This document shows positions 9,156 to 17,712 of a stretch of DNA of 64,000 nucleotides, piece by piece (the stretch's first letter is position 1; the number at the start of each line of letters is the position of its first letter). The notes beneath the pieces were generated by a model that saw only the letters and a program-made list of their open reading frames with translations, was not told the DNA's origin and did not search any database. The translations under genes were made by a program, and so were the position numbers. Origin of the DNA: Pseudomonas uvaldensis (GTDB lineage: Bacteria; Pseudomonadota; Gammaproteobacteria; Pseudomonadales; Pseudomonadaceae). The DNA lies in the NCBI RefSeq assembly GCF_021271205.1, contig NZ_JAIWKS010000001.1:719072-783071 (forward strand), read 5' to 3'.

Positions 9156-10103
9156 TTATGCTGATGAGGTTGCCAGATTTGCACGGGCCCACTCCTCAGC
9201 GGTCGTGACTTGAGTCGACTGCTGCGCGTTGAAAGTGCCTGCTTTAGGCCAGGCCACGCCTCTGCCCTGGGCGAACACAGCGCGGTACTTCTTGATGTGA
9301 TGCGTTGGGTCTCTCTCCAATTCTTGGAGCAAGTACGGAACAGTCCACACGTTACGTTTGAACGGGCGACCCAGTACACGTTCGAGGAGGCTCGCAACCT
9401 CTCCGTACGTCACTGTATCTCCCGAGAGGTACACAATCTGATCGCGGAAGCGAGGTTCGAAGAAAACAATTTCCGCTGTCAACGCACCAATGTCTTCTGG
9501 AGTCGTGAGCGTCACGCTGGTCTCAAGACTGCCTAGCGCGTTCACGGTATCGTTTTCGAAGTCAACCACCTCGAATACTGGCTCGAATAGAAAGCTGGTG
9601 AACATACCCGTCGAGATGATTACCCATTCAGTTTTATCCTGGGCGCGAAGCAATTCGCGTACATCAAGCTGAGCATCGAACAGATCTTGAGGACTGCCCC
9701 GACCGATTACCTCGAAGTCGACACCAAACTGCCAAGGAAAGTAGCGCTTCACACCGGACTTGAGAGCTGCTGTAGCCAGCTTCATCGGGGTTTCCCGGCC
9801 TGCAACCATGCCTGCGCAGCCTATTACGGTATCGAACCGTGCGAACACTTCAGCCAACTGATCGATTGAATTATTCACGAGATCTGCGGCCACCATCTGG
9901 ATGCCAAGATCTCGAAGCTCATCGATTTCGACCTTTTTCTCGGGCACCTGAGTGTTGATGGTCGAATCCCTGAGCAGGACGCTGATTGTGGAGCCGGGCG
10001 CGCGCTTTGCTACTCGCGCAAGATTGCGCAGAACCGGCAGCCCAAGCTCACCGGCGCCTAGAACGAGAATGGATTGGGGGGAAAGCTGGGTCACTTCGGT
10101 CAT
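9156..10103 (-). CDS. NmrA-like / isoflavone reductase-like NAD(P)-binding protein
   Basis: A 315-residue protein. Its N terminus is a Rossmann fold with ILVLGAGELGLPVLRNLAR (Gly-x-Gly-x-x-Gly), followed by a second strand ending in Arg, as in NADP-preferring members. AADLVNNSIDQLAEVFARF, FDTVIGCAG and the KRYFPWQFGVDFE stretch are typical of NmrA/isoflavone reductase-like proteins (atypical short-chain dehydrogenases that act as reductases or redox sensors). The ATG at 10103 is preceded by AGGAG; the frame is open further upstream but without support. It is divergent from an HxlR regulator with a 78-bp shared promoter region, the classical arrangement for an inducible reductase. Confidence 0.85.
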   Translation of the reverse strand: MTEVTQLSPQSILVLGAGELGLPVLRNLARVAKRAPGSTISVLLRDSTINTQVPEKKVEIDELRDLGIQMVAADLVNNSIDQLAEVFARFDTVIGCAGMVAGRETPMKLATAALKSGVKRYFPWQFGVDFEVIGRGSPQDLFDAQLDVRELLRAQDKTEWVIISTGMFTSFLFEPVFEVVDFENDTVNALGSLETSVTLTTPEDIGALTAEIVFFEPRFRDQIVYLSGDTVTYGEVASLLERVLGRPFKRNVWTVPYLLQELERDPTHHIKKYRAVFAQGRGVAWPKAGTFNAQQSTQVTTAEEWARANLATSSA

Positions 10104-10181
10104 GATTTCTCCTGAGACCTGTTGCCTGTAAGATGAACAAATGCTTGCACGATTAGGCAACGTTCGTAAGAAGGCACACCT

Positions 10182-10658
10182 GTGATACCAGAGAATGAAA
10201 TGACCGATCAGGAGGCTCTCAGCCAGGCAGAAACAATTTGCCGAACGCTTAGAGAAGACGATGATGGCGTCAGACGAGAAGTGCTTGCTCACGCAGGTAG
10301 CCGCTGGTCGTTAGGTATTCTGCATGCCCTGGGGGTTTACGGCACGATGCGCCATGCCGAAATAAAAAGGCAGATGACTGGGGTGACTCAGCGGATGTTA
10401 ACCAAGACGCTACGCTCCATGGAGCGGGATGGGCTAGTGGTTCGGCGGGAGTTCGGTGAGATTCCGCCACGTGTCGAGTATGAGCTGACGCCGCTGGGTA
10501 TGGGACTGTTGATCCGCATGTCACCTATCTGGACTTGGGTTGTCGAGAACGTTGAGGATTTCCGCAAGGCGCGGCGTATTTTCGACAGTCAGGATGACAA
10601 AAAACCCGCATGGCAAATACCTCCATCGACACCATTAGATTCAGACGCGTCGGACTGA
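10182..10658 (+). CDS. HxlR family transcriptional regulator
   Basis: A 158-residue winged-helix protein. Residues 38-110 (GSRWSLGILHALGVYGTMR, then TGVTQRMLTKTLRSMERDGL and PRVEYELTPLG) give the HxlR/MarR-like signature. Members usually repress or activate a neighbouring oxidoreductase gene in response to electrophiles or redox stress; here the divergent NmrA-like gene is the obvious target. The start is uncertain: GTG at 10182 has AAGAAGG at good spacing, while ATG at 10200 has a weaker AGAG. Its stop lies only 17 bp from the stop of the convergent tnpC. Confidence 0.85.
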   Translation: MIPENEMTDQEALSQAETICRTLREDDDGVRREVLAHAGSRWSLGILHALGVYGTMRHAEIKRQMTGVTQRMLTKTLRSMERDGLVVRREFGEIPPRVEYELTPLGMGLLIRMSPIWTWVVENVEDFRKARRIFDSQDDKKPAWQIPPSTPLDSDASD

Positions 10659-10675
10659 ATGTAGCTCATAGCGTG

Positions 10676-12205
10676 TTAGGAGCCCTGTGCCCATTGATGC
10701 GGTAGTAATTGGTCAATTGCACTGGCCCTCTGTGTCGGCAACCGCGTCAGTACATCCTTGAGATACGCGAACGGATCATGCCCATTCATGCGTGCCGATT
10801 GAATCAAGCTCATAATTGCCGCCGCTCGTTTACCGCTGCGCAGTGATCCGGCGAAGAGCCAATTCGAACGGCCAAGGGCCCAAGGCCGGATCGTATTTTC
10901 GACCCGATTGTTGTCGATGGGCACAGCACCATCATTGAGGTAGCGCGTCAGCGCTACCCAGCGTTTCAGGCTGTAATCCAGAGCCTTGGCTGTGGCCGAG
11001 CCCTCGGGCACAAGTTCGCGCTGAGCCAGCATCCACTCATGCAACTTCTCCGCGATAGGAATCGCCATTTCTTGACGTAATCGCCAGCGATCTTCATCGC
11101 TCATCTTTTTGGCCTTTCGTTCAACCTCGTATAGGCCGCCGATTGAGTGCAGCGCCTGTTCGGCCAGTTGGCTTTTGTTCGCCACATGCAGGTCGAAGAA
11201 CTTGCGGCGAGCATGGGCCATGCAGCCGATTTCGGTGATGCCCCCTTCGAAGCCGGCCTTGTAGCCTGCGAAGCCATCGCAGACCAGCTTGCCGTTCCAA
11301 GTGCCCAGGAAGTTGCGCGCATGTTCGCCAGCACGGCTCGGGCTGAAGTCGTAGACTACCGCCTTCAGTGCCGAGAATGGTGTCGTGCAGTAGGCCCAGA
11401 CATACGCTCGGTGCGTTTTCTTTTCACCCGGTGCCAGCATCTGCACGGGTGTTTCATCGGCATGGACGACTCGCTGGGCCAGCACTGCCTCGCGCAGTGC
11501 TTCCACGAGCGGTTGCAGTTGTACGCCGGTTTGACCCACCCACTGCGCCAGTGTCGAACGGGCGATGGGCAGCCCGGCGCGGCCGAAGATTTTCTCTTGG
11601 CGATACAGCGGCAGATGGTCGGCGAACTTGGCCACCATGATGTGGGCCAGCAGGCCTGCGGTCGGGACGCCTTTGTCGATGACGTGCGCCGGTACCGGCG
11701 CCTGGATTAGCGTTTCACACTGCTCGCAGGCCCACTTTCCACGGATGTGACGCTCGACGGTGAATACGCCGGGCGTGTAGTCGAGCTTTTCGCTGGCGTC
11801 TTCGCCGATGCGCTTGAGGGCGCAGCCGCACTGGCAGTGGCTGTTGTCCGGTTCGTGATGGATCAGTGTGCGAGGAAACTGCGGTGGCAGCGGTGCGCGC
11901 TTGGGTTGCTGGCGCACTTTGGCTTCGACAGGTGCCGGTTGCAGCGCCTCAAGTTCGGCTTCGATAGCGGCGATATCCGTATCGATCAAGTCGTCGAGCA
12001 GGCTGGCTTGATCCGGGCTCAACTGCTCGCTGCGCTTGGCAAACTTGAAGCGTTTGAGCAGCGCGATCTCGTGGGCCAGTTTCTCGTTGACCGACTTGTG
12101 ATGAGTGATTTGCTTGTCCATTGTCTCGACGCGCTGGATCAACTGCGCCGCCAGGGCACGCAGTTGTTCAGGGTTTAATTGATCGAGATTTGGATGCAAA
12201 GTCAT
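10676..12205 (-). CDS. tnpC: IS66 family transposase TnpC
   Basis: A 509-residue transposase, the usual IS66 length. It has an N-terminal leucine-rich coiled coil (1-60), a zinc-binding cysteine region (HCQCGCALK and CEQCE), the DDE core (VHADETPVQML for the first Asp, CDGFAGYK for the second, and DNNRVENTIRPWALGR with the Glu), and the C-terminal IS66 domain (AAAIMSLIQSARMNGHDP). No frameshift is visible, so it is probably functional. It is the last gene of the tnpABC set, separated from tnpB by 81 bp. A related but different tnpC end lies at 49427-49745. Confidence 0.95.
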   Translation of the reverse strand: MTLHPNLDQLNPEQLRALAAQLIQRVETMDKQITHHKSVNEKLAHEIALLKRFKFAKRSEQLSPDQASLLDDLIDTDIAAIEAELEALQPAPVEAKVRQQPKRAPLPPQFPRTLIHHEPDNSHCQCGCALKRIGEDASEKLDYTPGVFTVERHIRGKWACEQCETLIQAPVPAHVIDKGVPTAGLLAHIMVAKFADHLPLYRQEKIFGRAGLPIARSTLAQWVGQTGVQLQPLVEALREAVLAQRVVHADETPVQMLAPGEKKTHRAYVWAYCTTPFSALKAVVYDFSPSRAGEHARNFLGTWNGKLVCDGFAGYKAGFEGGITEIGCMAHARRKFFDLHVANKSQLAEQALHSIGGLYEVERKAKKMSDEDRWRLRQEMAIPIAEKLHEWMLAQRELVPEGSATAKALDYSLKRWVALTRYLNDGAVPIDNNRVENTIRPWALGRSNWLFAGSLRSGKRAAAIMSLIQSARMNGHDPFAYLKDVLTRLPTQRASAIDQLLPHQWAQGS

Positions 12206-12286
12206 GCCGCCGATTTTGCCAGAGAGGGCTGATGGCGACGATAGACTGATGGGCCAATTGCGCTGGCAAGCACGCCATGGCAGATG

Positions 12287-12622
12287 TTAAAGCATCGAGA
12301 TGATTCCGCCTGCACCGACGCGCTGCCAAGGTAAACCGAGCACCAGGGCCTGAAGTTGCTCGGCATCCAACTCAACTTCGGAGCCGTGTCGCACACCCGG
12401 CCAGAAGAAGCGTCCTTGATTCAAACGCCGGGCGGCAAGCCAAATCCCCACGCCGTCATGCACCAGCACTTTCATTCGATTGGCGCGGCGGTTGGCGAAC
12501 AGATAGGCACAGTGCGGCTTCGCCGCACCGAACACCGCCACGACTCGTGCGAGCGCGGTTTCAGTGCCGGCGCGCATGTCCATGGGCTCGGTGGCGAGCC
12601 AGATGGAATCGACGCGGATCAT
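12287..12622 (-). CDS. tnpB: IS66 accessory protein TnpB
   Basis: A 111-residue TnpB (IS66 Orf2) protein. It starts MIRVDSIWLATEPMDMRAG, followed by YLFANRRANRMKVLVHDGVG and GRFFWPG; these are the family hallmarks. It is needed with TnpA and TnpC for IS66 transposition, though its exact role is unclear. Its ATG overlaps the stop of tnpA (ATGA), which implies translational coupling and fixes the start even though the frame is open further upstream. Confidence 0.95.
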   Translation of the reverse strand: MIRVDSIWLATEPMDMRAGTETALARVVAVFGAAKPHCAYLFANRRANRMKVLVHDGVGIWLAARRLNQGRFFWPGVRHGSEVELDAEQLQALVLGLPWQRVGAGGIISML

Positions 12623-12951
12623 CGCAGCAGGTCTCGTAGGAAAGCAGAACACGCCGCTGCATTTTCTGCTGGCCAACTCACCACGACTACACCTTTTGGA
12701 TGCGGCACTTCGATTCGGATCGTGGCAGGAAGGGCCTGATGCATCGGCACCGGCGGCGAAGTCTTGACCGGGATGAAGGCAGTTTGCAGTGCCAGGTTTT
12801 TCTGCGCATGCACCCGAATCCATTTATGGACGAGGTTTGCATTGAGGTTGTGGGTCAAGGCGACATTGGCAATTGAAGTGTCAGGATGGGCGCACTCAGT
12901 AATGACCTGGGCCTTGAAGGACTTGGAATAGGAACGGCGTTCTTGTGGCAT
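12619..12951 (-). CDS. tnpA: IS66 accessory protein TnpA
   Basis: A protein of about 110 residues with an N-terminal helix-turn-helix of the IS3/IS66 Orf1 type (RRSYSKSFKAQVITECAH, then SIANVALTHNLNANLVHKW). It probably binds the IS ends. The ATG at 12951 is preceded by GCGGA. An in-frame GTG at 12987 lies inside the terminal palindrome and is less likely. The stop overlaps the tnpB start by four bases. Confidence 0.9.
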   Translation of the reverse strand: MPQERRSYSKSFKAQVITECAHPDTSIANVALTHNLNANLVHKWIRVHAQKNLALQTAFIPVKTSPPVPMHQALPATIRIEVPHPKGVVVVSWPAENAAACSAFLRDLLR

Positions 12952-12977
12952 GGGCGTCCGCTTAAAAAGGCTAAAAA

Positions 12978-13007
12978 TGGTGTCCACTTAAATTTAGGTG
13001 GACACCA
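12978..13007. repeat. 10-bp perfect inverted repeat at the tnpA end of the IS66 element
   Basis: TGGTGTCCAC and GTGGACACCA are separated by ten AT-rich bases just upstream of tnpA. It may be an IS-end protein site or the promoter operator of the transposase genes. No second copy was seen at the other end. Confidence 0.6.
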
Positions 13008-13054
13008 TCGCCTTAACCGATGGCATCAGGAAGATGTGTTGCTCGGACGGTTAC

Positions 13055-13641
13055 TCACTGGCTGATTGCAGCTGTTCCGCCTCCGCCGCCAACGCTGAGA
13101 AATCATCCGGCGACGACACAAGAGACAGGGTACGTAGCTTTTCCCCAAGCCGATCCTTTGTATTGAGAGAAGCGAAGCAGTACCGCAGAGGCCCGGTATC
13201 GAACGGTCTCTTGAGGGCCCACAGCTGATCGAGCAAATCCGCTTTATTGGATTTCTGGGACTCCCCGAAGCCATTGCCCGCTGCCACCTCGGCCTGATGT
13301 TCAACCAGCAGCTTTTTGAGTGCTTCCTCAGCCGCGAGCAGCTTTTTCTCGGCCTCAATATTTCCTTCATTGAGCGTGAAGATGCCGGGCTGTGAGCTTG
13401 CGTGAAAATTGGTCTCCATGAACGTGTGGTTGTAGACCATCACTTCACGTTCCGCCGAGACAGGCTGAGTCTTACACTGGTGGTAGAGCAGGTCAGAAGG
13501 ATCTTGAAGATAGTTGCCGATTGTGGTCTTACCCGTTCCATTGTGCCCATAGAACATATTCACTTTCGTGAGTGGGCCGATCTGGGAGTTTTGCTCGGGG
13601 GAGTAGCTCGAAACGCCGCGCAATATCAAATTCTTGATCAC
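13055..13641 (-). pseudogene. AAA family ATPase (AAA_13/RloC-like), N-terminal fragment
   Basis: The first ~195 residues of a large SMC-like ATPase. It begins MIKNLILRGVSSY, with Walker A FYGHNGTGKTTIGNYL near 30-45, then MVYNHTFMETNF and IFTLNEGNIEAEKKLLAAEE, the usual start of AAA_13 proteins. The GTG at 13641 has AAGGA upstream. The frame runs into the IS66 end, which supplies the stop. With the C-terminal piece at 7271-8918 the intact protein would be about 745 residues, the normal size for the family. Relatives such as RloC are tRNA nucleases used against phage; whether this one was is unknown. Confidence 0.8.
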
Positions 13642-14212
13642 GATGCTGTCCTTAGCTTCTGAAGGCCACTACTCGGTATCCTATTACCGTCGCGCCCAAG
13701 AAGATAGGCTGCTTTAGAGGCCTGTTTAGGCGTTTGCCTCCGGCCAACCTTCGCCTCTACGACACGTCAATCGTGCCCTCTTGAACCACAATTTGTCGAC
13801 GTCTCCGCTGATGCCAGCCAGGCGCATGGCTCTCAACAGATTGCGTTTGACCAGGCAGCTACCTGAGTGGCTGCGGGGACAACTGGCAGCCCAGCGAAGT
13901 GTATTAACGCATCAAGGTCGCCGATCAATTCCGACTTGCGCCCAGTAGCCAACAGGCGGCGTAGGAATTTTCAGGCTGATGTAGACCTTCGTGAGATAGC
14001 TGGAGGAGGCTCCATATCGCGAGCTAATTTTGGTCATTGGCCTCGTCCAAGCCTGCTCGAACAAGGACTCTCTCTTAACGACTTCGTCCAATGGTGGCCC
14101 TCCAATCCGCCGGGCCTTGTGCCCGAGAATGCCCTTCGCACATCCGAACCTACAGACGGAACAGCCGTAACCGAATCGTTACTTTTGGCCTTTGGTTGGC
14201 CGCGATACCTCA
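13642..14212. other. Intergenic, no convincing gene
   Basis: About 570 bp with only short frames of low coding character. A 118-codon frame on the plus strand at 13867-14223 has no ribosome site and no recognisable motif. The stretch follows the promoter side of the broken ATPase gene. Confidence 0.5.
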
Positions 14213-14401
14213 TCAAGCATTGATCGGTGTATCAATGAATCGATCAGCCGAATCCATATAGGTGGCCAAGTCGACGATCTGTCGGAGGAAGACGACGACC
14301 TCAAGTTTCTGGGCGTCGTCGGGCAGCCCTATCCATTTTAGCATCGCCTTTGCGTCTTCCTCGATCGCCGCTAGCGCATCGATATCGCTCTGCAACCTCA
14401 T
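14213..14401 (-). CDS. Small hypothetical protein
   Basis: A protein of about 62 residues (MRLQSDIDALAAIEEDAKAM and MDSADRFIDTPINA). It is acidic and helical, with no known domain. The ATG at 14401 follows an excellent AGGAGG with a five-base gap, the main support for a real gene. The frame extends 14 codons upstream without such support. No partner gene is evident. Confidence 0.55.
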   Translation of the reverse strand: MRLQSDIDALAAIEEDAKAMLKWIGLPDDAQKLEVVVFLRQIVDLATYMDSADRFIDTPINA

Positions 14402-14748
14402 GTCGGCCTCCTGCCAGTGTGAGATCAGAGATACATACCTCACTTCTTCATACCACGCCAGCCGTCACATGCGCTGCTTCGCTGGGCAGCGAAATTAAGC
14501 CAATCTAAATTGAGGTGGGTTCAGAGCCCTTCGACCCATACTCACCTTTGCGCTGATACAAATTTGGCACCCATTCAGTAGGTAGGTATTTAAAAACCCT
14601 GCTATCGTGTCCGCTTGCAGCCTGCTCCGTAGGCCTAGTTGTAGTTTGAGGTTTCTGAAGGTGGGATTGACTTCTCGTCCATTGGCGAGCCGGCTATGTT
14701 CACCTACCAAATGGTTGTAGTAATGATGATGCCCTAGGGATGCATGAG
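14402..14748. other. Intergenic, no gene recognised
   Basis: About 350 bp between divergent genes. No hairpin, tRNA or supported reading frame was seen. Confidence 0.4.
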
Positions 14749-15333
14749 ATGAATTATCTGGCTCATTTACACCTTGGAGGGCAATCGCCCGACGAGCTCC
14801 TGGGCAGCCTTTACGGCGACTTCGTTAAGGGCCCACTCGTAGGTCGCTTTTCCTCAAAGACTGAGGCCGCGATACAACTGCATCGCACAATTGATGCCTT
14901 CACCGACTCCCACGAGTTGGTTAAGCGAGCTCTATCTCGATTTCCCGATGAGAAAAGGCGCTACGCCGGAATCGCTCTCGACATGTTCTTCGACCACTGC
15001 CTCGCGCGGGACTGGGAGGAATACTCTGGTGTTCCGCTGAAGAGATTTGCGCAGGCGATCTATGGAATTTTGGAGTCAGAGCCTTCCCTTCCACCGTCAC
15101 TGGCGAAGGTAGTGCCCGTGATGATCTCGGAGGATTGGCTCTGCGCCTACAAAGACATTGAGATGATTGGATATGGCCTAGGCATAATCTCGAAGCGCCT
15201 TTCCAGACCAGAGGGGCTTGATGGGCTGTTCGAGCACCTAAAAGATAACTATGAGCTGCTGAGCACAGACTTCCGTGAGTTTTACCCAGCACTTCGTGCT
15301 TTTGCGTGTTCCTCAGCGGTCGCACAGGCCTGA
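14749..15333 (+). CDS. acpH: ACP phosphodiesterase (DUF479)
   Basis: A 194-residue protein matching AcpH, which removes the 4'-phosphopantetheine arm from holo acyl carrier protein. Seen here: the start MNYLAHLHLGGQSPDELLGS, the metal-site-like GDFVKG and HRTIDAFTDSH, and ALDMFFDHCLARDWEEYS, all in the order usual for the DUF479 family. The length fits. The ATG at 14749 matches the canonical N terminus; an ATG three codons upstream is an alternative. It is a core-type Pseudomonas gene and may mark retained chromosomal DNA beside island DNA. Confidence 0.9.
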   Translation: MNYLAHLHLGGQSPDELLGSLYGDFVKGPLVGRFSSKTEAAIQLHRTIDAFTDSHELVKRALSRFPDEKRRYAGIALDMFFDHCLARDWEEYSGVPLKRFAQAIYGILESEPSLPPSLAKVVPVMISEDWLCAYKDIEMIGYGLGIISKRLSRPEGLDGLFEHLKDNYELLSTDFREFYPALRAFACSSAVAQA

Positions 15334-15429
15334 CGTAGTGGGCACAGCGAGCCATCACTATTGAAAGCGCTCCAATGTACTCGTACGGCACACCTGTATA
15401 GCTCGCTTAAGCTTATCAGGCAGGAGCGA

Positions 15430-15564
15430 ATGTCCAAGCTGGTCAGATTAATTCGACACGCCGAGAGCGCTGCCAACGGCGGACTCGCTGCGATGATCAC
15501 TTCGGCTTCAGATTGGGTCATCTCATCGCCGTTCCAACCCTACAAGACGGTCTTTGGAACGTAG
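15430..15564 (+). pseudogene. Histidine phosphatase family remnant
   Basis: It starts with a good AGGAG site and MSKLVRLIRHAESAANGG, the RHG-type phosphohistidine motif of phosphoglycerate mutase-like phosphatases. It then jumps to DWVISSPFQPYKT, which resembles a later family segment (VxSSxxxRAxxTA). The intervening part and everything downstream are missing. This is an internally deleted, truncated gene of about 45 codons. Confidence 0.65.
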
Positions 15565-15791
15565 AGGCCCAGCTTAGCCAGGACGGGCAAGTCAGGTTTA
15601 ATGAACAGTTCTGCGTAGACGCCTATATCGCGCGCGCCTCTGACTCGCGAATCCTGAGGCGTGCTTAACGTAAGCAGGATCGTAAAGCTCGCCAATCCCT
15701 TGTGGCGCTCAGTTGAAGGACGCATGTCGCATCAGCTAGCTCAGTGCAGGAGGCGAACGCTGTCTTATGATGTGTGACTAATTTATGATGC

Positions 15792-15808
15792 CCAAATGAT
15801 AAATTTGG
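15792..15808. promoter_or_regulatory. Candidate operator upstream of the TetR gene at 15819
   Basis: CCAAAT and ATTTGG form a 17-bp palindrome with a five-base spacer, 11 bp before the start codon and embedded in a wider TGATGC/GCATCA inverted repeat. Autoregulation by the TetR protein is a reasonable inference. It is unlike the operator shared by the two operons further right. Confidence 0.4.
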
Positions 15809-15818
15809 ATGCAGCATC

Positions 15819-16379
15819 ATGAGTACACGTTCAGACCTTTTGATCAGCGCTGAGGTTCTGCTGCGCACGAAAGGCTACGCGGCCTTCAGCTATGCCGACC
15901 TTGCAGACGACATCGGCATTAAAAAGGCTAGTATTCACCATCACTTCCCCACCAAGGAAGGCCTGGCAATTGCCATCGTCGAGAGCTACCTGTTCCGGTT
16001 TAAAAAGCAGCTGGACGCTATCAATGATGAACACATCAGTATTGTCGACCGGCTGAATGCATTCGCCTTGATGTTCGCACACAGCAGTCTAAATGGGATG
16101 CTTCCACTCTGTGGAGCCCTGGCCGCAGAGCTTCTGGCCCTGCCTGAAAGCCTCAAAGAAATGACAAAGGATTTCTTTGAGATCCATCTCACTTGGCTCC
16201 AAGCAAATATTAAGCAGGGTCAAGATCGAGGAGAGCTTAAAGCCGACCTGGATGTAATCAGAGTTTCAAGGCTCATATTGAATACTTTGGAAGGTGCGAG
16301 CTTTGTTTCTTGGGCGATGAGTGATGATTACGAGAAATCTTCGGGGTTAGATTTGATTTTATCTACCCTTCGTCGCTGA
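15819..16379 (+). CDS. TetR family regulator, first of two paralogues
   Basis: A 186-residue TetR protein. Residues 5-52 hold the helix-turn-helix (GYAAFSYADLADDIGI and KKASIHHHFPTKEGLA). The C-terminal ligand domain contains LPLCGALAAELLALP with Cys98, a position also conserved in the second TetR (18579-19169). A single conserved Cys in this place suggests a thiol-based sensor like NemR. The gene stands alone before the tolerance cluster. It could control that cluster or be a relic of a duplication, since pseudomonad thiosulfinate islands often occur in several copies. Confidence 0.85.
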   Translation: MSTRSDLLISAEVLLRTKGYAAFSYADLADDIGIKKASIHHHFPTKEGLAIAIVESYLFRFKKQLDAINDEHISIVDRLNAFALMFAHSSLNGMLPLCGALAAELLALPESLKEMTKDFFEIHLTWLQANIKQGQDRGELKADLDVIRVSRLILNTLEGASFVSWAMSDDYEKSSGLDLILSTLRR

Positions 16380-16583
16380 AGACGTTAGCAAGCACATTTA
16401 TCGTCTCTACCGCTGCATTCCCTTTCTAGGGGGCATCTTTCATCAATGGATCTTTGATATATATTCCAATAGCCTCTCGACTTGATCGCCTGCCAAGAGC
16501 AGGCGGCCTTGAATCATCTGATTTGGGGCCGCGAGCCAATCTACGCTCGTTTTAATTAGCGCGAACTAAAACTACCAGATAGA

Positions 16584-16784
16584 TCACTCGGTATTATCTG
16601 GTGTGCGGTAAATCTGCATCCAATGACGGGAAGGTTGGCTTGTAGGCGGCGCTTTTTCGTGATCGCGAATTGTACAGTACCGTCCATGCTTAGCGACGAC
16701 CGCGCTCTTGGCTGCGTTCAAAGTGACTTCTTGAAACGAACCTCCATCTCGTCCCAACACGTGCCCTGGTGCATAAACAGCCAT
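16584..16784 (-). CDS. Small hypothetical protein
   Basis: 66 residues (MAVYAPGHVLGRDGGSFQEV, ending YRTPDNTE). It is basic and contains one Cys, with no known domain. The ATG at 16784 has an AGGGAGG site four bases away, which is strong support for translation. An in-frame upstream ATG would add eight residues and place the ribosome site inside the gene. Its relation to the neighbouring tolerance operon is unknown. Confidence 0.55.
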   Translation of the reverse strand: MAVYAPGHVLGRDGGSFQEVTLNAAKSAVVAKHGRYCTIRDHEKAPPTSQPSRHWMQIYRTPDNTE

Positions 16785-17006
16785 AAAACCTCCCTGATTT
16801 TTATCCATGTAGTGACGGCCTTATGCCATCAATTCGTACGATTACATAAATTTCACCCGGTGCATAGAGCTGTGAAAGGTCGTTTCATGGCGTCGCTTTC
16901 GAAGTGACTCTGTTGGTCACGACACTCACTCACTGTGGTTGTCATCAATATTCCCATTTCTCTATGCAGTCTAGTTTTTCAAAACTATCAGGTATGGCTA
17001 TCTCTA

Positions 17007-17035
17007 TTGCAAACCATCCTACTACTTGGTAGGCT
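17007..17035 (+). promoter_or_regulatory. Promoter and operator of the osmC-sdr-tetR-dsbA-trx operon
   Basis: TTGCAA (-35) and TAGGCT (-10) are 17 bp apart, and the spacer carries a palindrome: CCTAC and GTAGG around TACTTG. The 18-bp segment 17015-17032 matches the one in front of the convergent operon (24536-24553, minus strand) at 12 of 18 positions, including the TGGTAG half. A repressor bound here would block RNA polymerase. The likely repressor is the TetR protein encoded within the operon. Confidence 0.6.
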
Positions 17036-17085
17036 TGTTTCTCTTCCGGTCGAATCGTCCGGCTTTTCTGAAGAGGAACGTCCAC

Positions 17086-17640
17086 ATGAGCAGCAATCTG
17101 AACGGTATCGATGTAGCCGCACTGCAGAATTTCGCCGAAGGCGTTGCTGGGGATGCGACAAAGCGTCACGCAAGCTTCAACGTTAAAACCGCGTGGAAGG
17201 GGCAGACCCGTTCTGTAGCCAAAGTCAGCCGTTACAGCTTGGCCGGTGAGACCTATCCCCGCGATTTTGAAATTGCAGCCGATGAGCCGAATGAATTGCT
17301 GGGCGAGAACACCGCGCCCAACCCTCAGGAGCTGCTGATGGCTGCTCTAAACGCCTGCATGTCGGTCGGCTATGCCGCCAATGCCGCAATGATGGGCATC
17401 AAAATTCACAGCCTGGAAATTGAGACCGACGGCACTCTCGACCTGCGTGGCTTCCTGGGGATCGACGAAAGCGTTAACCCAGGCTACGACGAGGTGAGTG
17501 TCGTGATTCGCCTGCACACAGATGCTTCTCGTGAGCGCGTAGAGGAACTGCACAACGTGGTGCTCAAGACTTCGGTCAACTACGCAAATTTCTCTAAAGC
17601 CATCCGCATGCTCCCTAAGCTGGAAGTCATCGAGGGCTAA
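17086..17640 (+). CDS. OsmC family protein
   Basis: A 184-residue OsmC/Ohr-fold protein (thiol peroxidase family). The central helix is present (NPQELLMAALNACMSVGYA) with the peroxidatic-type Cys. The second, resolving Cys of classical Ohr/OsmC is absent: the matching place reads LKTSVNYANF with Ser. The activity may therefore differ from a two-Cys peroxidase, or the protein may use an external thiol. The ATG at 17086 follows GAGGAA. It is the first gene of a five-gene operon that resembles allicin-tolerance loci, where osmC is a core member. Expected role: removal of oxidised or electrophilic thiol adducts in the cytoplasm. Confidence 0.85.
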   Translation: MSSNLNGIDVAALQNFAEGVAGDATKRHASFNVKTAWKGQTRSVAKVSRYSLAGETYPRDFEIAADEPNELLGENTAPNPQELLMAALNACMSVGYAANAAMMGIKIHSLEIETDGTLDLRGFLGIDESVNPGYDEVSVVIRLHTDASRERVEELHNVVLKTSVNYANFSKAIRMLPKLEVIEG

Positions 17641-17712
17641 CCGTTCTGGCCATAGGTCAGCACGGCACCTGGCCGCTGACCACCTCTCACTTATCTGATA
17701 CCGGAGTCTGTA

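Larger units (their letters stand above)
8919..13054 (-). mobile_element. IS66-type insertion with tnpABC and a probable NmrA/HxlR passenger pair
   Basis: The 4136-bp segment interrupts an AAA ATPase gene. Its right boundary is well defined: on the minus strand the broken gene reads AGT-GA and then GTAACCGTCC, so the stop codon is supplied by an IS66-type GTAA terminus. The left boundary is placed at GTAAGCGCTTGG (8919), which also begins GTAA-CG. Both ends contain GGTTAAG within 50 bp. No 8-bp target duplication is visible (tcactggc on one side, aggcttta on the other), so a deletion or recombination event may be involved. tnpA, tnpB and tnpC occupy the right 2.3 kb; the left 1.7 kb holds an oxidoreductase and its regulator. 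Confidence 0.6.

Noticed and set aside
11147..11710. 187-codon plus-strand frame
   Set aside because: Antisense to the IS66 tnpC gene and without independent support.
8911..13062. Exact 8-bp target duplication for the IS66-type insertion
   Set aside because: The flanking octamers (aggcttta and tcactggc) differ, so simple transposition with duplication could not be shown.
13867..14223. 118-codon plus-strand frame as a gene
   Set aside because: No ribosome site, no recognisable motif, and a composition expected of non-coding DNA; described as intergenic.
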